A DNA stretch of 64,000 nt from Micrasema longulum (taxonomy: Eukaryota > Arthropoda > Insecta > Trichoptera > Brachycentridae): positions 120,021-184,020 of the forward strand of contig JAGVSM010000992.1 in NCBI GenBank assembly GCA_022494885.1. The letters are read 5' to 3'. Made by a program: the position numbers and the translations under genes. Below are positions 56,024 through 64,000 of this stretch, piece after piece; the first letter of the stretch is position 1; the number at the start of each line of letters is the position of its first letter. Under the pieces are notes generated by a model. The model saw only the letters and a list, made by a program, of their open reading frames with translations. It was not told the origin of the DNA and did no database searches.

Positions 56024-56229
56024 GGCGGTCTCCGTGGTGTAGTGGTCAAGACGCTTGACTCACGCACGGAAGGTTCCGGGTTCGATTCTCGGTGAGAACA
56101 CAAAAAAATTAAAATGTGATTTTTCTCAAGCCTGGGTGCTCTGTGATGTAATTCACCACTGTAATTAGGCCTCCTGGCCTGTTGTGGTGCAAAAAACAAA
56201 ATGAAATGAAATGAAAATGAAAATGAAAA
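56024..56229 (+). mobile_element. SINE-A, full-length reference copy
   Basis: GGCGGTCTCCGTGGTGTAGT then GGTCAAGACGCTTG (A box), AAGGTTCCGGGTTCGATTCT (B box), TTTTCTCAAGCCTGGGTGCT, AATTCACCACTGTAATTAGG, CCTCCTGGCCTGTTGTGGTG and an (AAATG)n-like A-rich tail. tRNA-derived. Other copies: 28.94, 32.96, 42.65 and 60.34 kb. Confidence 0.8.
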
Positions 56230-56389
56230 CATACGAGACTTGATTTCTTTGATAACAAGTTGACTTCTTTCTTAAAATCACTGAATCAAATTCAATTATA
56301 AACACCTCTCTCCGCTTCTACTTCCACTAGGTCTACTATATACCATTGTGTCATTCTACTTTCTTTTATAATAATTTTTTATGTATACA

Positions 56390-56450
56390 GTTTAGATATG
56401 TCCTAAAAAATGCCCATTGGACGTAAATATAAAAAAATGAATAAATTAGC
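56390..56450 (+). mobile_element. Non-LTR 3' tail fragment
   Basis: AAAAAATGCCCATTGGACGT, AAATATAAAAAAATGAATAA matches the tag and tail at 10.5-10.56 kb. Confidence 0.4.
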
Positions 56451-56504
56451 TAGCAGGAAACAGACATAAAAAAAAATCGGTTTTTAGGACCTCGTTTCAA
56501 TGAG

Positions 56505-56857
56505 GAAGTTCAGTGGTTTTTTTGAAAAAAAAACTTTTTAATATACTCTAACTCTATTTTTTTTTATGTACCGTACCTTTCAAAATTATTCGTTATTATT
56601 TAAGTTATCTTCCCCTTCTTCTCGATGAGTTCTGCTGATTAGTCAGTTGACTTACCGTAAACCGGAAATCTATAACTCTTTTATCATTGATTTGATCGGA
56701 AGAACTATAAAGTCATAAAAAGTAGATGGTTTTTATTAAAATCCTATTTATTTTTTTCATAGATTTTCAAGTAACTCCGCCGTACAATTTCGGTCTTTAA
56801 TTTTGACCGCGCGTAAGAATACCTTTTCCTAACCAATTTCCCGTTGTACTGAACTTC
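56505..56857 (+). mobile_element. MITE family P, copy 3, with terminal inverted repeats
   Basis: The ends GAAGTTCAGT (56505-56514) and ACTGAACTTC (56848-56857) are perfect complements. Interior: TGATTAGTCAGTTGACTTAC, CGTAAACCGGAAATCTATAA and CGCGTAAGAATACCTTTTCC. About 353 bp. This copy defines the family boundaries; its CRE-like sites are degraded. Confidence 0.65.
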
Positions 56858-57766
56858 ATCGTTGCTGAAAAGGAGACAATAAACTTGTTTAGACCTGAAA
56901 TCTTTGCAATTTGTACGTAGGTACTTCGTGAAAACGAGTTCGGTGAAAAGAATCGGGTTGAAGTTCCGTGGTTAGAGGCTTCTTTACCCCCGCTTAATTC
57001 CCATTTTCTAATAGTGAATTTTTTACAACTCGTTGAAAAATGGGCCCAAAATCAAAACATTTGGGTAAACAAAAAGAACTTAAATATTTCATTAAAAAAA
57101 AACCTTAAAATATTTATAATTTGGATTTTTTTTTTAATAGTCTGAGTGCACTCTGACGTCATTATTTTATTATTTGGTAGATTTCTTATCATTAATATTT
57201 GACCCAAGAGTACATATGTTTTGGAGAGCTGTTAGTTTCATGACATTAATTTATATGTTAAAAATAACATTGTGTGATAATGCACATAATAATAATAATA
57301 CTTAAAATGTCTAATGAAATTATCAAAACTCTTATAATATTTTGTCCTACATATATTCACGCTTGACTGTCGGCTCACCGCTTTGTTACTTTATCTTTGT
57401 CCGATAAAGTACTGACTACACAAACAAAATTGGATCTCAAATGCTTCTATAATAATGTAATAATAATTGGCCGTTTTTCGTGGAAAACCACTTTAAGGGC
57501 GCTTTACAACTCTGTACTTTTATACTAAAATTTATATTCGATCCAACCAATATTGCATATACAACTATCTGACTCTGAACTTAAGAGTACAATCAACTAA
57601 GAAAGTGGGATTTTAGTTGAGATCTGAACTGATTGAGCATTGCCAATTGCATCCTTTTTATCGTCGAAAGACATTACCTAGTGGCGCGATGCAGAAGCAT
57701 TAGAGAGGGTCATTCATTCATTCCGTAATAAGTCTCTATGGCTTATCACAAAAGATAGTATCTTAC
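56858..57766. other. No recognisable gene
   Basis: AT-rich sequence. TGACGTCA occurs at 57154-57161 without a recognisable family P context. Confidence 0.4.
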
Positions 57767-57980
57767 CTGGTTACAAAAGCACAGGTTTATAAGTTTGATA
57801 AGTGATAACAGGACACAAAATGCCGTGATCTCTTCAAGGGAAACATTGTCTGTTGGTGAAAGTATGTATGTCAATAGTCCGGCTTCTCTTAAATGGTTTT
57901 CTGTGGTTTTCTCTTCATCAAACAAGTGCCGAGAAGTTCCTATAAAGGTCCACAGCCGAAATTTGCACTCTTTCCCAATA
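57767..57980 (-). CDS. Candidate internal coding exon with good splice sites, unidentified
   Basis: On the minus strand a pyrimidine-rich TTTCCTGGCTATCTTTAT then CTGAATAG acceptor precedes exon base 57980. The exon ends ...AACCAG at 57767, followed by a strong donor GTAAGA (57766-57761). One frame is open throughout: one leftover base plus 71 codons, including FRLWTFIGTSRHLFDEEKTT, ENHLREAGLLTYILSP and VSLEEITAFCVLLSLIKLIN. Composition is protein-like and unlike the low-complexity frames nearby. I cannot name the family; no neighbouring exon was identified. It may be part of a host gene with long introns or an unrecognised transposon exon. Confidence 0.4.
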
Positions 57981-58259
57981 CTATTCAGATAAAGATAGCC
58001 AGGAAACAAAATCCATTTTTGAAAAATAAACTTTGGATTTTATAGACAAGGTCAATAATATCGCAACATTAAAAAAAAATAACTAATTGGGACTGTTAAT
58101 CACTTGCAAGTGTGAAGGTAATTAGTTCCAAGCAGAGAGGACGGCTTCAGAAAAACAGGATCTCCGAACCTAGTGTTTGGGCAACGGCCATATAATATAA
58201 ACATATGTGTTTTTCCAAAGGCTATCTAATAGAAACATGTGTGTTTATCGTAATTATCC

Positions 58260-58650
58260 TCACCCGATGGTGCTCCTAGAGACCCTATCGCCAGCCAGCG
58301 CTCTCGCCTTCTTCTGCGTGCATTGGTTTCACTGAAAAAAGTCGAATGATCGTCATCAAAGGCTTTCCAGGGCGGCGGAAGCCCGCAGGTGTGAAAAAGG
58401 GGCAACTCGGTTTAAGGCTCTTCGAAGGCATCCGCAGCACTTGTCCGAGTCAGGTCTACGCCGCACCCTCAAAACACTCGTTATAGGAGACTGCTGCGTG
58501 CGTTCTCGGACTTCAATGTTATTAATGAAATCAAACCTTTTAACTCCACAAGCACGTATTCTCAAAACTCAAAACTAACCCCCAAACCAGCCAGGATTCG
58601 AACTCGGAACTTTAAGTATGGCAAGCGTAGGCACCAACCACTGCACTTCG
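58260..58650 (-). mobile_element. GC-richer tRNA-headed SINE, minus strand
   Basis: The complement of 58575-58650 reads GTGCAGTGGTTGGTGCC (A box) and AGTTCCGAGTTCGAATCCTG (B box). GC-rich body sequence (AGGCATCCGCAGCACTTGTC, CGCCGCACCCTCAAAACAC strand) extends to about 58260. A related head is at 26.54 kb. The 69-codon minus frame in the body is not called. Confidence 0.45.
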
Positions 58651-58659
58651 AGCAGATTT

Positions 58660-59510
58660 ATCTCTACTCGTTTTTTTTTTAGTATTTTAAAGATTTGAAT
58701 CGAAAATACTTAGGTACTCGTCTAAGGTTTTGATCTAGACGGGCTTTAATCAAATATAGATTTCATTCAAGCACACATGTTCTTGCACCATTCAGATAAT
58801 GATGTATTTCAGTGAATTAAATTAATTAAAAATGTCTTCAAATCAATCGCAGTCTTCGCGCGCCGATAACCTCCCAACCCGTGGATAAGAGTGCTGGCAT
58901 TAATAATAATTTAGTGTTTTATAAAAATAATTATATCATTCATAAACTCTGCTTCATAATCTTAAATAGTCCAATAAAAACGCCGACTTTGTTGATGGAA
59001 CTCTTATTACTTACTGTACAAGATATTTATTGGTGTTATTTTGCTTTATTATCTTTTATTATGTTGTTTTTTATTATTTGATTTTAACTATTAACTATTT
59101 TATTCTCATTCTATGTGTGAAAATGTTAAGGACATATTGTTCTAGCTGCTAACCTTAAAGCTTTAGTGTGATAAAAAGTACGGAAATCAAACGATTTTGC
59201 CATTTAATTTAACGCTGTTCCTTCAAAAATTTTATTTAAAATTATCTGTGTCTGTACATATTACGTTTTCAAAATTATATTTGCATACCATACAACCGGA
59301 GACGGCAGAAACTAGGCGCTTTTTTAGGTTTTTGGGGGTCCTAGCTCCCATAAGAAACAATTTATCAAAAAAGGAAAACAATGGAGACCAGCCAACAAAT
59401 AATTGATCGAGGGAGAAAATACGGGAATACGTCTATATTAAAAAAAATCTGACCACGTTACCTCTAAAGAAAGGAAAGATAAGATTATCCCACCATGAAA
59501 CATAAAAAGA
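58660..59510. other. No recognisable gene
   Basis: AT-rich sequence with no supported feature. Confidence 0.4.
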
Positions 59511-59514
59511 ATAC

Positions 59515-59760
59515 ATTTTTTTTAATTATTTTTTTTTTTATTTATTAAGGAAAAACATCAGTTGTTATATAAGAATACAAAATATAAAAAATAGTACATA
59601 CATCCAGTTAAAGTTTTTCACAAATATAATGAGAGAACATGTTACACAGTAAAGAGAAAAATAATATATTATATAAGACATGAGAGAAAAAAAGAGTTCG
59701 TAAGAAGGTTAAGGGATGAGGAAATAGAGTGGAGAAGTGGAGAAGAGGGATTTTCATAAT
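59515..59760 (-). mobile_element. Non-LTR 3' end fragment
   Basis: A T-rich TTTTTATTTATTAAGGAAAA start (minus-strand A-rich tail) is followed by CATCAGTTGTTATATAAGAA and purine-rich sequence (GAGAAGTGGAGAAGAGGG) resembling the untranslated regions next to other tails. No coding part. Confidence 0.3.
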
Positions 59761-59879
59761 ATAGTTGACCAATGCAAAATTTTGATATTATAATAAAATA
59801 AACATAATTAAAGGAACATAAACTTTTAATGATAACTTTCTTCAAAAAGGCTTATTCATCTAGTTATTAAAATCGATAT

Positions 59880-60180
59880 GTTTCGACCAAGCGGCTACTA
59901 AGCGCGTAGCAACCGATAGAAAAAATACGATATCCAACATCTAAAAGTAATCGATCTTTCTCGAACTGTTGTGAATAATTTCACTAAGGTTGGAAGGTGG
60001 CCGGCAATAAGCGTATGCAATTTCGCAATATTACCTTTCAGTGGCCATAAATTTAATACAAACGTCATCTTCGAGACAAACCCTTGCGGCAAGCTGGCCA
60101 ATTGGATTACGGTCCTTCTCGACTCTTCCATCACAAATCTTATTCAGCAGTCATCACTCCGTCATCGTGTGAATTAGGAA
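59880..60180. other. Composition-balanced segment, open in several frames, unassigned
   Basis: Both strands are open here (plus 59971-60177, minus 60134-59898). A second minus frame reads DGRVEKDRNPIGQLAARVCL then EDDVCIKFMATER. The GC content is higher than the surroundings, so the segment is probably a decayed exon or transposon part. Strand and frame cannot be decided from sequence alone. Confidence 0.25.
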
Positions 60181-60338
60181 TCATTCCAGTTTGCGCATTT
60201 GTTCAATTTCCCCACATTAATCATTCCCAGACGGAATAATAGGCAATTCCTTCCATACAAAACATTCTTTTGATTTTATGCGTCTACAGTAATTAGGTAT
60301 TGTTGGCTCACAAGTAGGCATTTTTATATTTGTAACTT

Positions 60339-60430
60339 GGTGGCCTACGTGGTGTAGTGGTGAAGACGCTCGATTCAAGCACTTAACGTTCCGGGTTTGA
60401 TTCCCGCTAGGAACAAAAAAAGTCATATTA
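60339..60430 (+). mobile_element. SINE-A head, truncated
   Basis: GGTGGCCTACGTGGTGTAGT then GGTGAAGACGCTCG (A box) and ACGTTCCGGGTTTGATTCCC (B box) match SINE-A. The body after AACAAAAAAAGT diverges. Confidence 0.65.
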
Positions 60431-60511
60431 ATTTACTCTTTTGTCTTCTTCTAGGGGTTCCGTATAAAAATATGTAAAAAGTTATCTAGAGATATTAAAT
60501 GTAAAAATTGT

Positions 60512-60900
60512 AAAATCCAGTCCTTGTCTACAAAAATTTGGACCAACTCAAAATATTGTTGATAAATTCACCTGGTCCATGAAAAAGTATAGATATTGAA
60601 AAAATAAAATTTTTAGGCGTTGCCTAGTAAGTAGGTGAAATAATTCAACTACACCTAATCTCACCCGCATAAATAAAGGTTTCAGCTCTTTAACTTCACA
60701 AACATCAACAGATGAAAGAATTTGAGGAATAAAGATGTTCAAATATGGGCAGAATGGTGAATGTTAAACAGTGTGTAAAGTGGCCACTTCTATATTACCT
60801 TCTCTGAAATGTTCTTCATCTCTGTTGTAATATGTTAATGTTATCAGCTCCCCAGGGAGTTGAATTTAATCCTTGTCTACAAAAATTTGGATTAACTTAA
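60512..60900 (+). mobile_element. Family R element, long copy
   Basis: CCAACTCAAAATATTGTTGA then TAAATTCACCTGGTCC, GGCGTTGCCTAGTAAGTAGG, CAGCTCTTTAACTTCACAAA, CATCAACAGATGAAAGAATT, GTGTGTAAAGTGGCCACTT, TCATCTCTGTTGTAATATG and finally CAGCTCCCCAGGGAGTTGAA. Internal TAAACCAG...GACAGG is missing, unlike other copies. Non-coding. Confidence 0.65.
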
Positions 60901-61299
60901 AATATTGCTTAAACATATTATTAACTAACAAATCCCAGGAAATAGTATTATATATAATCGGTTTTCATTGATTTAAAAAAATGTATGCGCGTTCTTTTGA
61001 CTAGTCCAATTACTTCAATCTTATAGCTATTTTGGACAAATCGTACATAATTGTGCTATAAAGCGTAAATTTAATTGTAATGAGTCTAAAAACTACTACG
61101 AGACCATGATCCACCATTTTAAGAACCTAGGTATCTAAGTATGTTCGAATTTTGACATACCTATATTACAAATTGTCAATCTACAATACAAAACCTATTG
61201 TCTGCGTAAAATTAATATTGGAGCTTTGTGCTTTTAACCACTCTCATAACTTTTAAATTCGGAATCGTTTTCAAATTTGCATCACAATTTATTCAAAGA

Positions 61300-61653
61300 T
61301 AAAATCATTTTATTAAATATAGCCCCCGTATTTTGACCATTTTTCCTCTAAAACAATGGCGGAGCGCGATAATTTTCGCTCGTAAATAACCTCAAATAAT
61401 GCAGTTGTCAATTCTCCCGCCAAAAAGAGCGTCCAAAATGGCGACCGCCGAACAAAAGAACGGCGACAAAAGGCGAGGAATAAAGTCGTTTCTTTTTCGA
61501 TTTGATTTAAGTTTGGATTGTCCTCCTTCACATATTTACTTCCGAGTTTGCGGTGGGATGTCGCGCCATAAATCATCTGTGATTTACTTTCATTCAGTTG
61601 GCAATGCCTTCGGGACGCGGTGCTCTACGAGTATGTTGCCAACACTGCCGTAG
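61300..61653. promoter_or_regulatory. CpG-richer island with E2F-like and YY1/Pho-like motifs and a short open frame
   Basis: In an AT-rich setting this 350-bp stretch is GC- and CpG-richer. It contains TCTCCCGCCAAAA (61413-61425, E2F-like), CCAAAATGGCGAC (61433-61445) and ACAATGGCGG (61353-61362), both YY1/Pho-like. The ATG at 61438 has a good insect start context (CAAAATGG) and opens 71 codons (MATAEQKNGDKRRGIKSFLF...) to a stop at 61651, extending upstream in frame to 61399. A minus frame also crosses it. It may be a promoter with the first exon of a gene; no donor site was identified with confidence. Confidence 0.3.
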
Positions 61654-61740
61654 AAAATTATTTTTAATGTTATTTTCGGAAAACTAAATATCAAGATCCG
61701 TGCATAATGTATGTCTGAGATAAGCATTATCTAAATAATC

Positions 61741-61800
61741 AAAAAAGCGGTGCTGCATTAATTTACATTTGTAAAGCGAATGAATAACGAAAGAACGGCT
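61741..61800 (+). pseudogene. RTE-like relic, left part, cut by the TTAA element
   Basis: TTTACATTTGTAAAGCGAAT then GAATAACGAAAGAACGGCT equals the RTE block GGACATGTAGAACGAATGGA then CAGCGAAAGAACGGCT read from the 62.0-62.3 kb relic. It stops at the TTAA and resumes at 63257. Confidence 0.55.
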
Positions 61801-62001
61801 TTAACACACCCGCTGACTGTGACTTTTTGTCACTGTCACGTTGTGTCACTGTGAGTGCGCTCTTGAATTACGCAGAAGGAAAATTAAACGAAAGAACTAC
61901 TACTAGGTACATCCCGTATATAATGAACGATTATTAAAAGGAAAATTTTACTCCCGGTGTTCTGAATTACGTCAATATCCTCTCAAAGAAAAAAAAAAAG
62001 A

Positions 62002-62303
62002 CCATCACGCCGTTTCTCCGTAAGGGTAGGTAGAGAGGAAAGAACGCCACATCACTCTATCTTTGCATACAGGTCTCGCTTCTTCTACATTCATACATCT
62101 TCTCATGCACGCGCGCCGATTATTCCTACTTTTAACAAGTCCATCTTCAAGTATTTGTTGGATTTGGTCATGCCATGTCTTTCTCGGTCTACCTCTATTT
62201 CTGCATCAATCAACATTCGCATTGTAAATATTCTTAGCCGTTCTTTCGCTGTCCATTCGTTCTACATGTCCAAACCAGCGCAGAGCTCCTTTCTTGCCAA
62301 GTT
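62002..62303 (-). pseudogene. RTE-like reverse-transcriptase C-terminal relic, best copy
   Basis: The minus strand encodes GALRWFGHVERMDSERTAKN, IYNANVD then a stop, then RNRGRPRKTWHDQIQQILED, GLVKSRNNRRACMRRCMNVE and EARPVCKDRVMWRSF. The R-W-F-G-H-x-E-R-M...R-G-R-P-R-K-T-W-x-D-x-I blocks are diagnostic of insect RTE-type C-termini. One stop and no catalytic domain; 5'-truncated. It lies inside the TTAA element, in the orientation opposite to the RTE relic outside. Confidence 0.7.
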
Positions 62304-62499
62304 TTAAAAATTATTTTCGTATGTCAATAAACAGTTTTGAAATAATTTAATTGAAATCTCGTGCGATAATTTCCCTTTCAAAGGAATATCAAAGAATTCC
62401 TTTAATTTTTTTGTATACAATGCTGGCCTTTTCTCTATGTCTACTATTTACAATTCGTTCTCAATGTCATCTTCTTGCAGAGAAGCAGCCATTTTAAAC

Positions 62500-63035
62500 C
62501 TCGCCCGCATAAATAAAGGTTTCAGCTCTTTATTTATTTATTTATTCATGTTTTTCGCTTACAAACTATAACTAATAATAAAAATAATGTGACCTCACTG
62601 GGGTTTCCCGTGCCGAGGACACTTAACAATATACTTTTTTTAAATTACATCTGAGAATAAACAAAGAAGACGAACTCAAAAAACAAATATAATAATCAAA
62701 TATTCAGACAGTTTTAAAAACCAGATATTTATGTACATCTATATTATTTATATTACAAAACACACAATGGAAATAACAAAAACCCAACATAAACTATACA
62801 GTTGTGGAGCAGTTGATTCAATATTGGTATGGGCAAACAACTTAACTTCACAAACATCAACAGATGAAAGGGTTGAAGGAATATAGATGTTAGAATATGG
62901 GTAGAATGGTGAATGCTTTACAGTGTAAAGTGGCAGCTTCAACCAGCCAATGACAGGTCATAAGCCCTGTAAATGCCGATACTTTTATATTATCTTGTCT
63001 AAAATGTCGTTCATCACTGTTGTAATAATACGTTG
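62500..63035 (+). mobile_element. Family R element split by a retrotransposon 3' end
   Basis: The left part ends AAGGTTTCAGCTCTTTA at 62532. The right part resumes at about 62843 with TTAACTTCACAAACATCAAC, AGATGAAAGGGTTGAAGG, AACCAGCCAATGACAGGTCA and TCATCACTGTTGTAATA. Intact R copies read CAGCTCTTTAACTTCAC across this point. Confidence 0.65.
62533..62842 (-). mobile_element. Non-LTR 3' end inserted in family R element
   Basis: It starts with TTTATTTATTTATTCATG (minus-strand AAAT tail) and runs through CCTCACTGGGGTTTCCCGTG, CCGAGGACACTTAAC to ATGGGCAAACAA. No coding sequence. The orientation of the tail shows minus-strand insertion of a 5'-truncated copy. Confidence 0.55.
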
Positions 63036-63256
63036 ATCTTAAATATTACTGCAAAATTCACAACACACATCTGTTCGGTAGCCGTCTGCCGGCAGAGCGA
63101 CAAAAAGTTTCTAGTGAGCGCACTGTCATAGCAATGTACAGGCCGGGGCCGGGTCACGTCGCGCGTCGCCACAGTGGGCGCACTTTCATATATCTCCATA
63201 GCACTTGACACTGTGACAAAAAGTCACCGTGACTTTTTGTCACAATCAGCGGGCTC

Positions 63257-63320
63257 TTAAGATATGGCATGACCAAATTCAACAAATGCTTGAAGATGGA
63301 TATATCAAAAGTTGGAATTA
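63257..63320 (+). pseudogene. RTE-like relic, right part
   Basis: ATATGGCATGACCAAATTCA, ACAAATGCTTGAAGATGG encodes WHDQIQQMLEDGYIKS, the block that follows RGRPRKT in the 62.2 kb relic. It is the continuation of 61741-61800 after the TTAA element, with about 50 bp missing between. Confidence 0.6.
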
Positions 63321-63574
63321 TCGTCTGTTATTATACTCACTTAGTTGTATTTATAAACAGAAGTTTTTCAAAAATATGCTTTTGGGCACATTGATACGAA
63401 TCAAAGTGCCTCGCTTGTGTACAATACGGCTCTAATAAACGACGAAATCTATGTTTTTGTCTTTAGCAGAAAATGGTGCGAACTTGTCGACGTACAACTA
63501 ATAAATGACGAGTGTCTAAGTACTGCTTTATTTGAAGTAACATCGAAGAGAAGGAAAGAAAACAGCAAATAAAT

Positions 63575-63675
63575 AAACATATTACAACAGAGATCGAGAA
63601 CATTGACAAGAATATATGGAAGTGTGGGCATTTATCGTTTCTTTCACATTGTTTTGTAAATTATAACATTTCTCA
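63575..63675 (-). repeat. Family R end fragment
   Basis: ATATTACAACAGAGATCGAG then AACATTGACAAG and ATATATGGAAGTGTGGGCAT match the complement of the R right end. The rest of the element is absent. Confidence 0.4.
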
Positions 63676-64000
63676 TATAAATTACACTATGTATCAAAGA
63701 GCCCCATAGTTGGGGCAAAATGATACAAAATCCATTTTTTACTAAAGGCTTAAGAATTTAATTCTCATTATTTTTTTATTTAAATGGTTTTTTTTATTAT
63801 TTTTATAAAAACTCCATGCATAAAGTAAAAAAATCATAAGTTTTTATTATTTTTGTTACATAAAATATACGATTGAATTTTCGTGTATCAATCAGCCCCA
63901 CTTCCCCCTAATAAGTATTGAATAAACAAATAAAATGAAAGTGATAAAAATAAAATAATTATATCACTTGGATTTTTTTTTCTCTATTTTTCTATTTTTT
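63676..64000. other. No recognisable gene
   Basis: AT-rich sequence to the window end, with GAGCCCCATAGTTGGGGC hairpin-like bases at about 63699-63716. Nothing coding. Confidence 0.35.

Larger units (their letters stand above)
61805..63256. mobile_element. TTAA-flanked element of about 1.45 kb, piggyBac-like ends
   Basis: TTAA at 61801-61804 and 63257-63260 bracket CACACCCGCTGACTGTGAC at the left and the complement of GAGCCCGCTGATTGTGAC at the right. TTAA target duplication with C-rich inverted ends is the hallmark of piggyBac-type insertion. Subterminal GTGACTTTTTGTCAC occurs once at the left (61819-61833) and as the inverted pair 63213-63227 / 63229-63243 at the right. No transposase is seen inside; instead there is an RTE relic, a split R element and a retrotransposon tail. 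Outside, the interrupted RTE reading resumes. Confidence 0.65.

Noticed and set aside
57795..57992. 65-codon plus-strand frame over the candidate exon
   Set aside because: Only the minus strand has matching acceptor and donor sites at the ends of its open frame.
1..64000. Bacterial-type genes, operons, ribosome binding sites or prophage features
   Set aside because: The AT-rich, transposon-dominated sequence, SINEs and splice-like signals are eukaryotic; no bacterial gene organisation was seen.

Overview
The window is AT-rich eukaryotic DNA, most likely from an insect. A moth or butterfly fits best: RTE-like, CR1/Jockey-like and R1-like retrotransposon debris, mariner, hAT and probable piggyBac-like elements, tRNA-derived SINEs and a TTAGG-type telomeric tract. 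The assignment is an inference from repeat content. No complete host gene, rRNA gene or functional tRNA gene was found. Nearly everything recognisable is mobile-element sequence at different stages of decay.

Layout. 1-9 kb: a non-LTR ORF1 fragment at the left edge (minus strand), a MITE (family D) split by a palindromic foldback element, a hammerhead-like repeat, then mostly featureless AT-rich DNA. 9-20 kb: family M and family P MITEs, retrotransposon 3' ends, a foldback at 13.9-14.2 kb, an RTE relic at 17 kb, a tandem duplication at 19.3 kb and foldbacks at 19.9 and 20.3 kb. 20-28 kb: two oppositely oriented hAT transposase relics, one interrupted by a family D MITE, then a 550-bp terminal-inverted-repeat element, a SINE split by a family R element, and reverse-transcriptase C-terminal fragments. 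28-42 kb: more SINEs, a mariner relic with a retrotransposon fragment in it, a telomeric tract flanked by a 19-bp direct repeat, and a relic resembling R1-type elements. 45-53 kb: the most complete element, a non-LTR retrotransposon with a partial ORF1 and an endonuclease/reverse-transcriptase ORF2 broken by three frameshifts. 53-64 kb: SINEs, a possible host exon with good splice sites (57.77-57.98 kb, minus), a CpG-richer segment at 61.3-61.65 kb with E2F-like and YY1/Pho-like motifs, and a nested TTAA-flanked element of about 1.45 kb.

The most informative sequence is in the nested insertions. Several can be read with an intact or duplicated target, which gives element boundaries and relative ages: D in hAT, foldback in D, R in SINE-B, an RTE tail in M, and a TTAA element in RTE that itself carries RTE, R and another retrotransposon tail. 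Other noteworthy signals are the excess of the 8-mer TGACGTCA, carried largely by families D and P, and hammerhead-like cores in a two-copy repeat. Host genes are limited to weak single-exon candidates, so the window is probably intergenic or a large intron.
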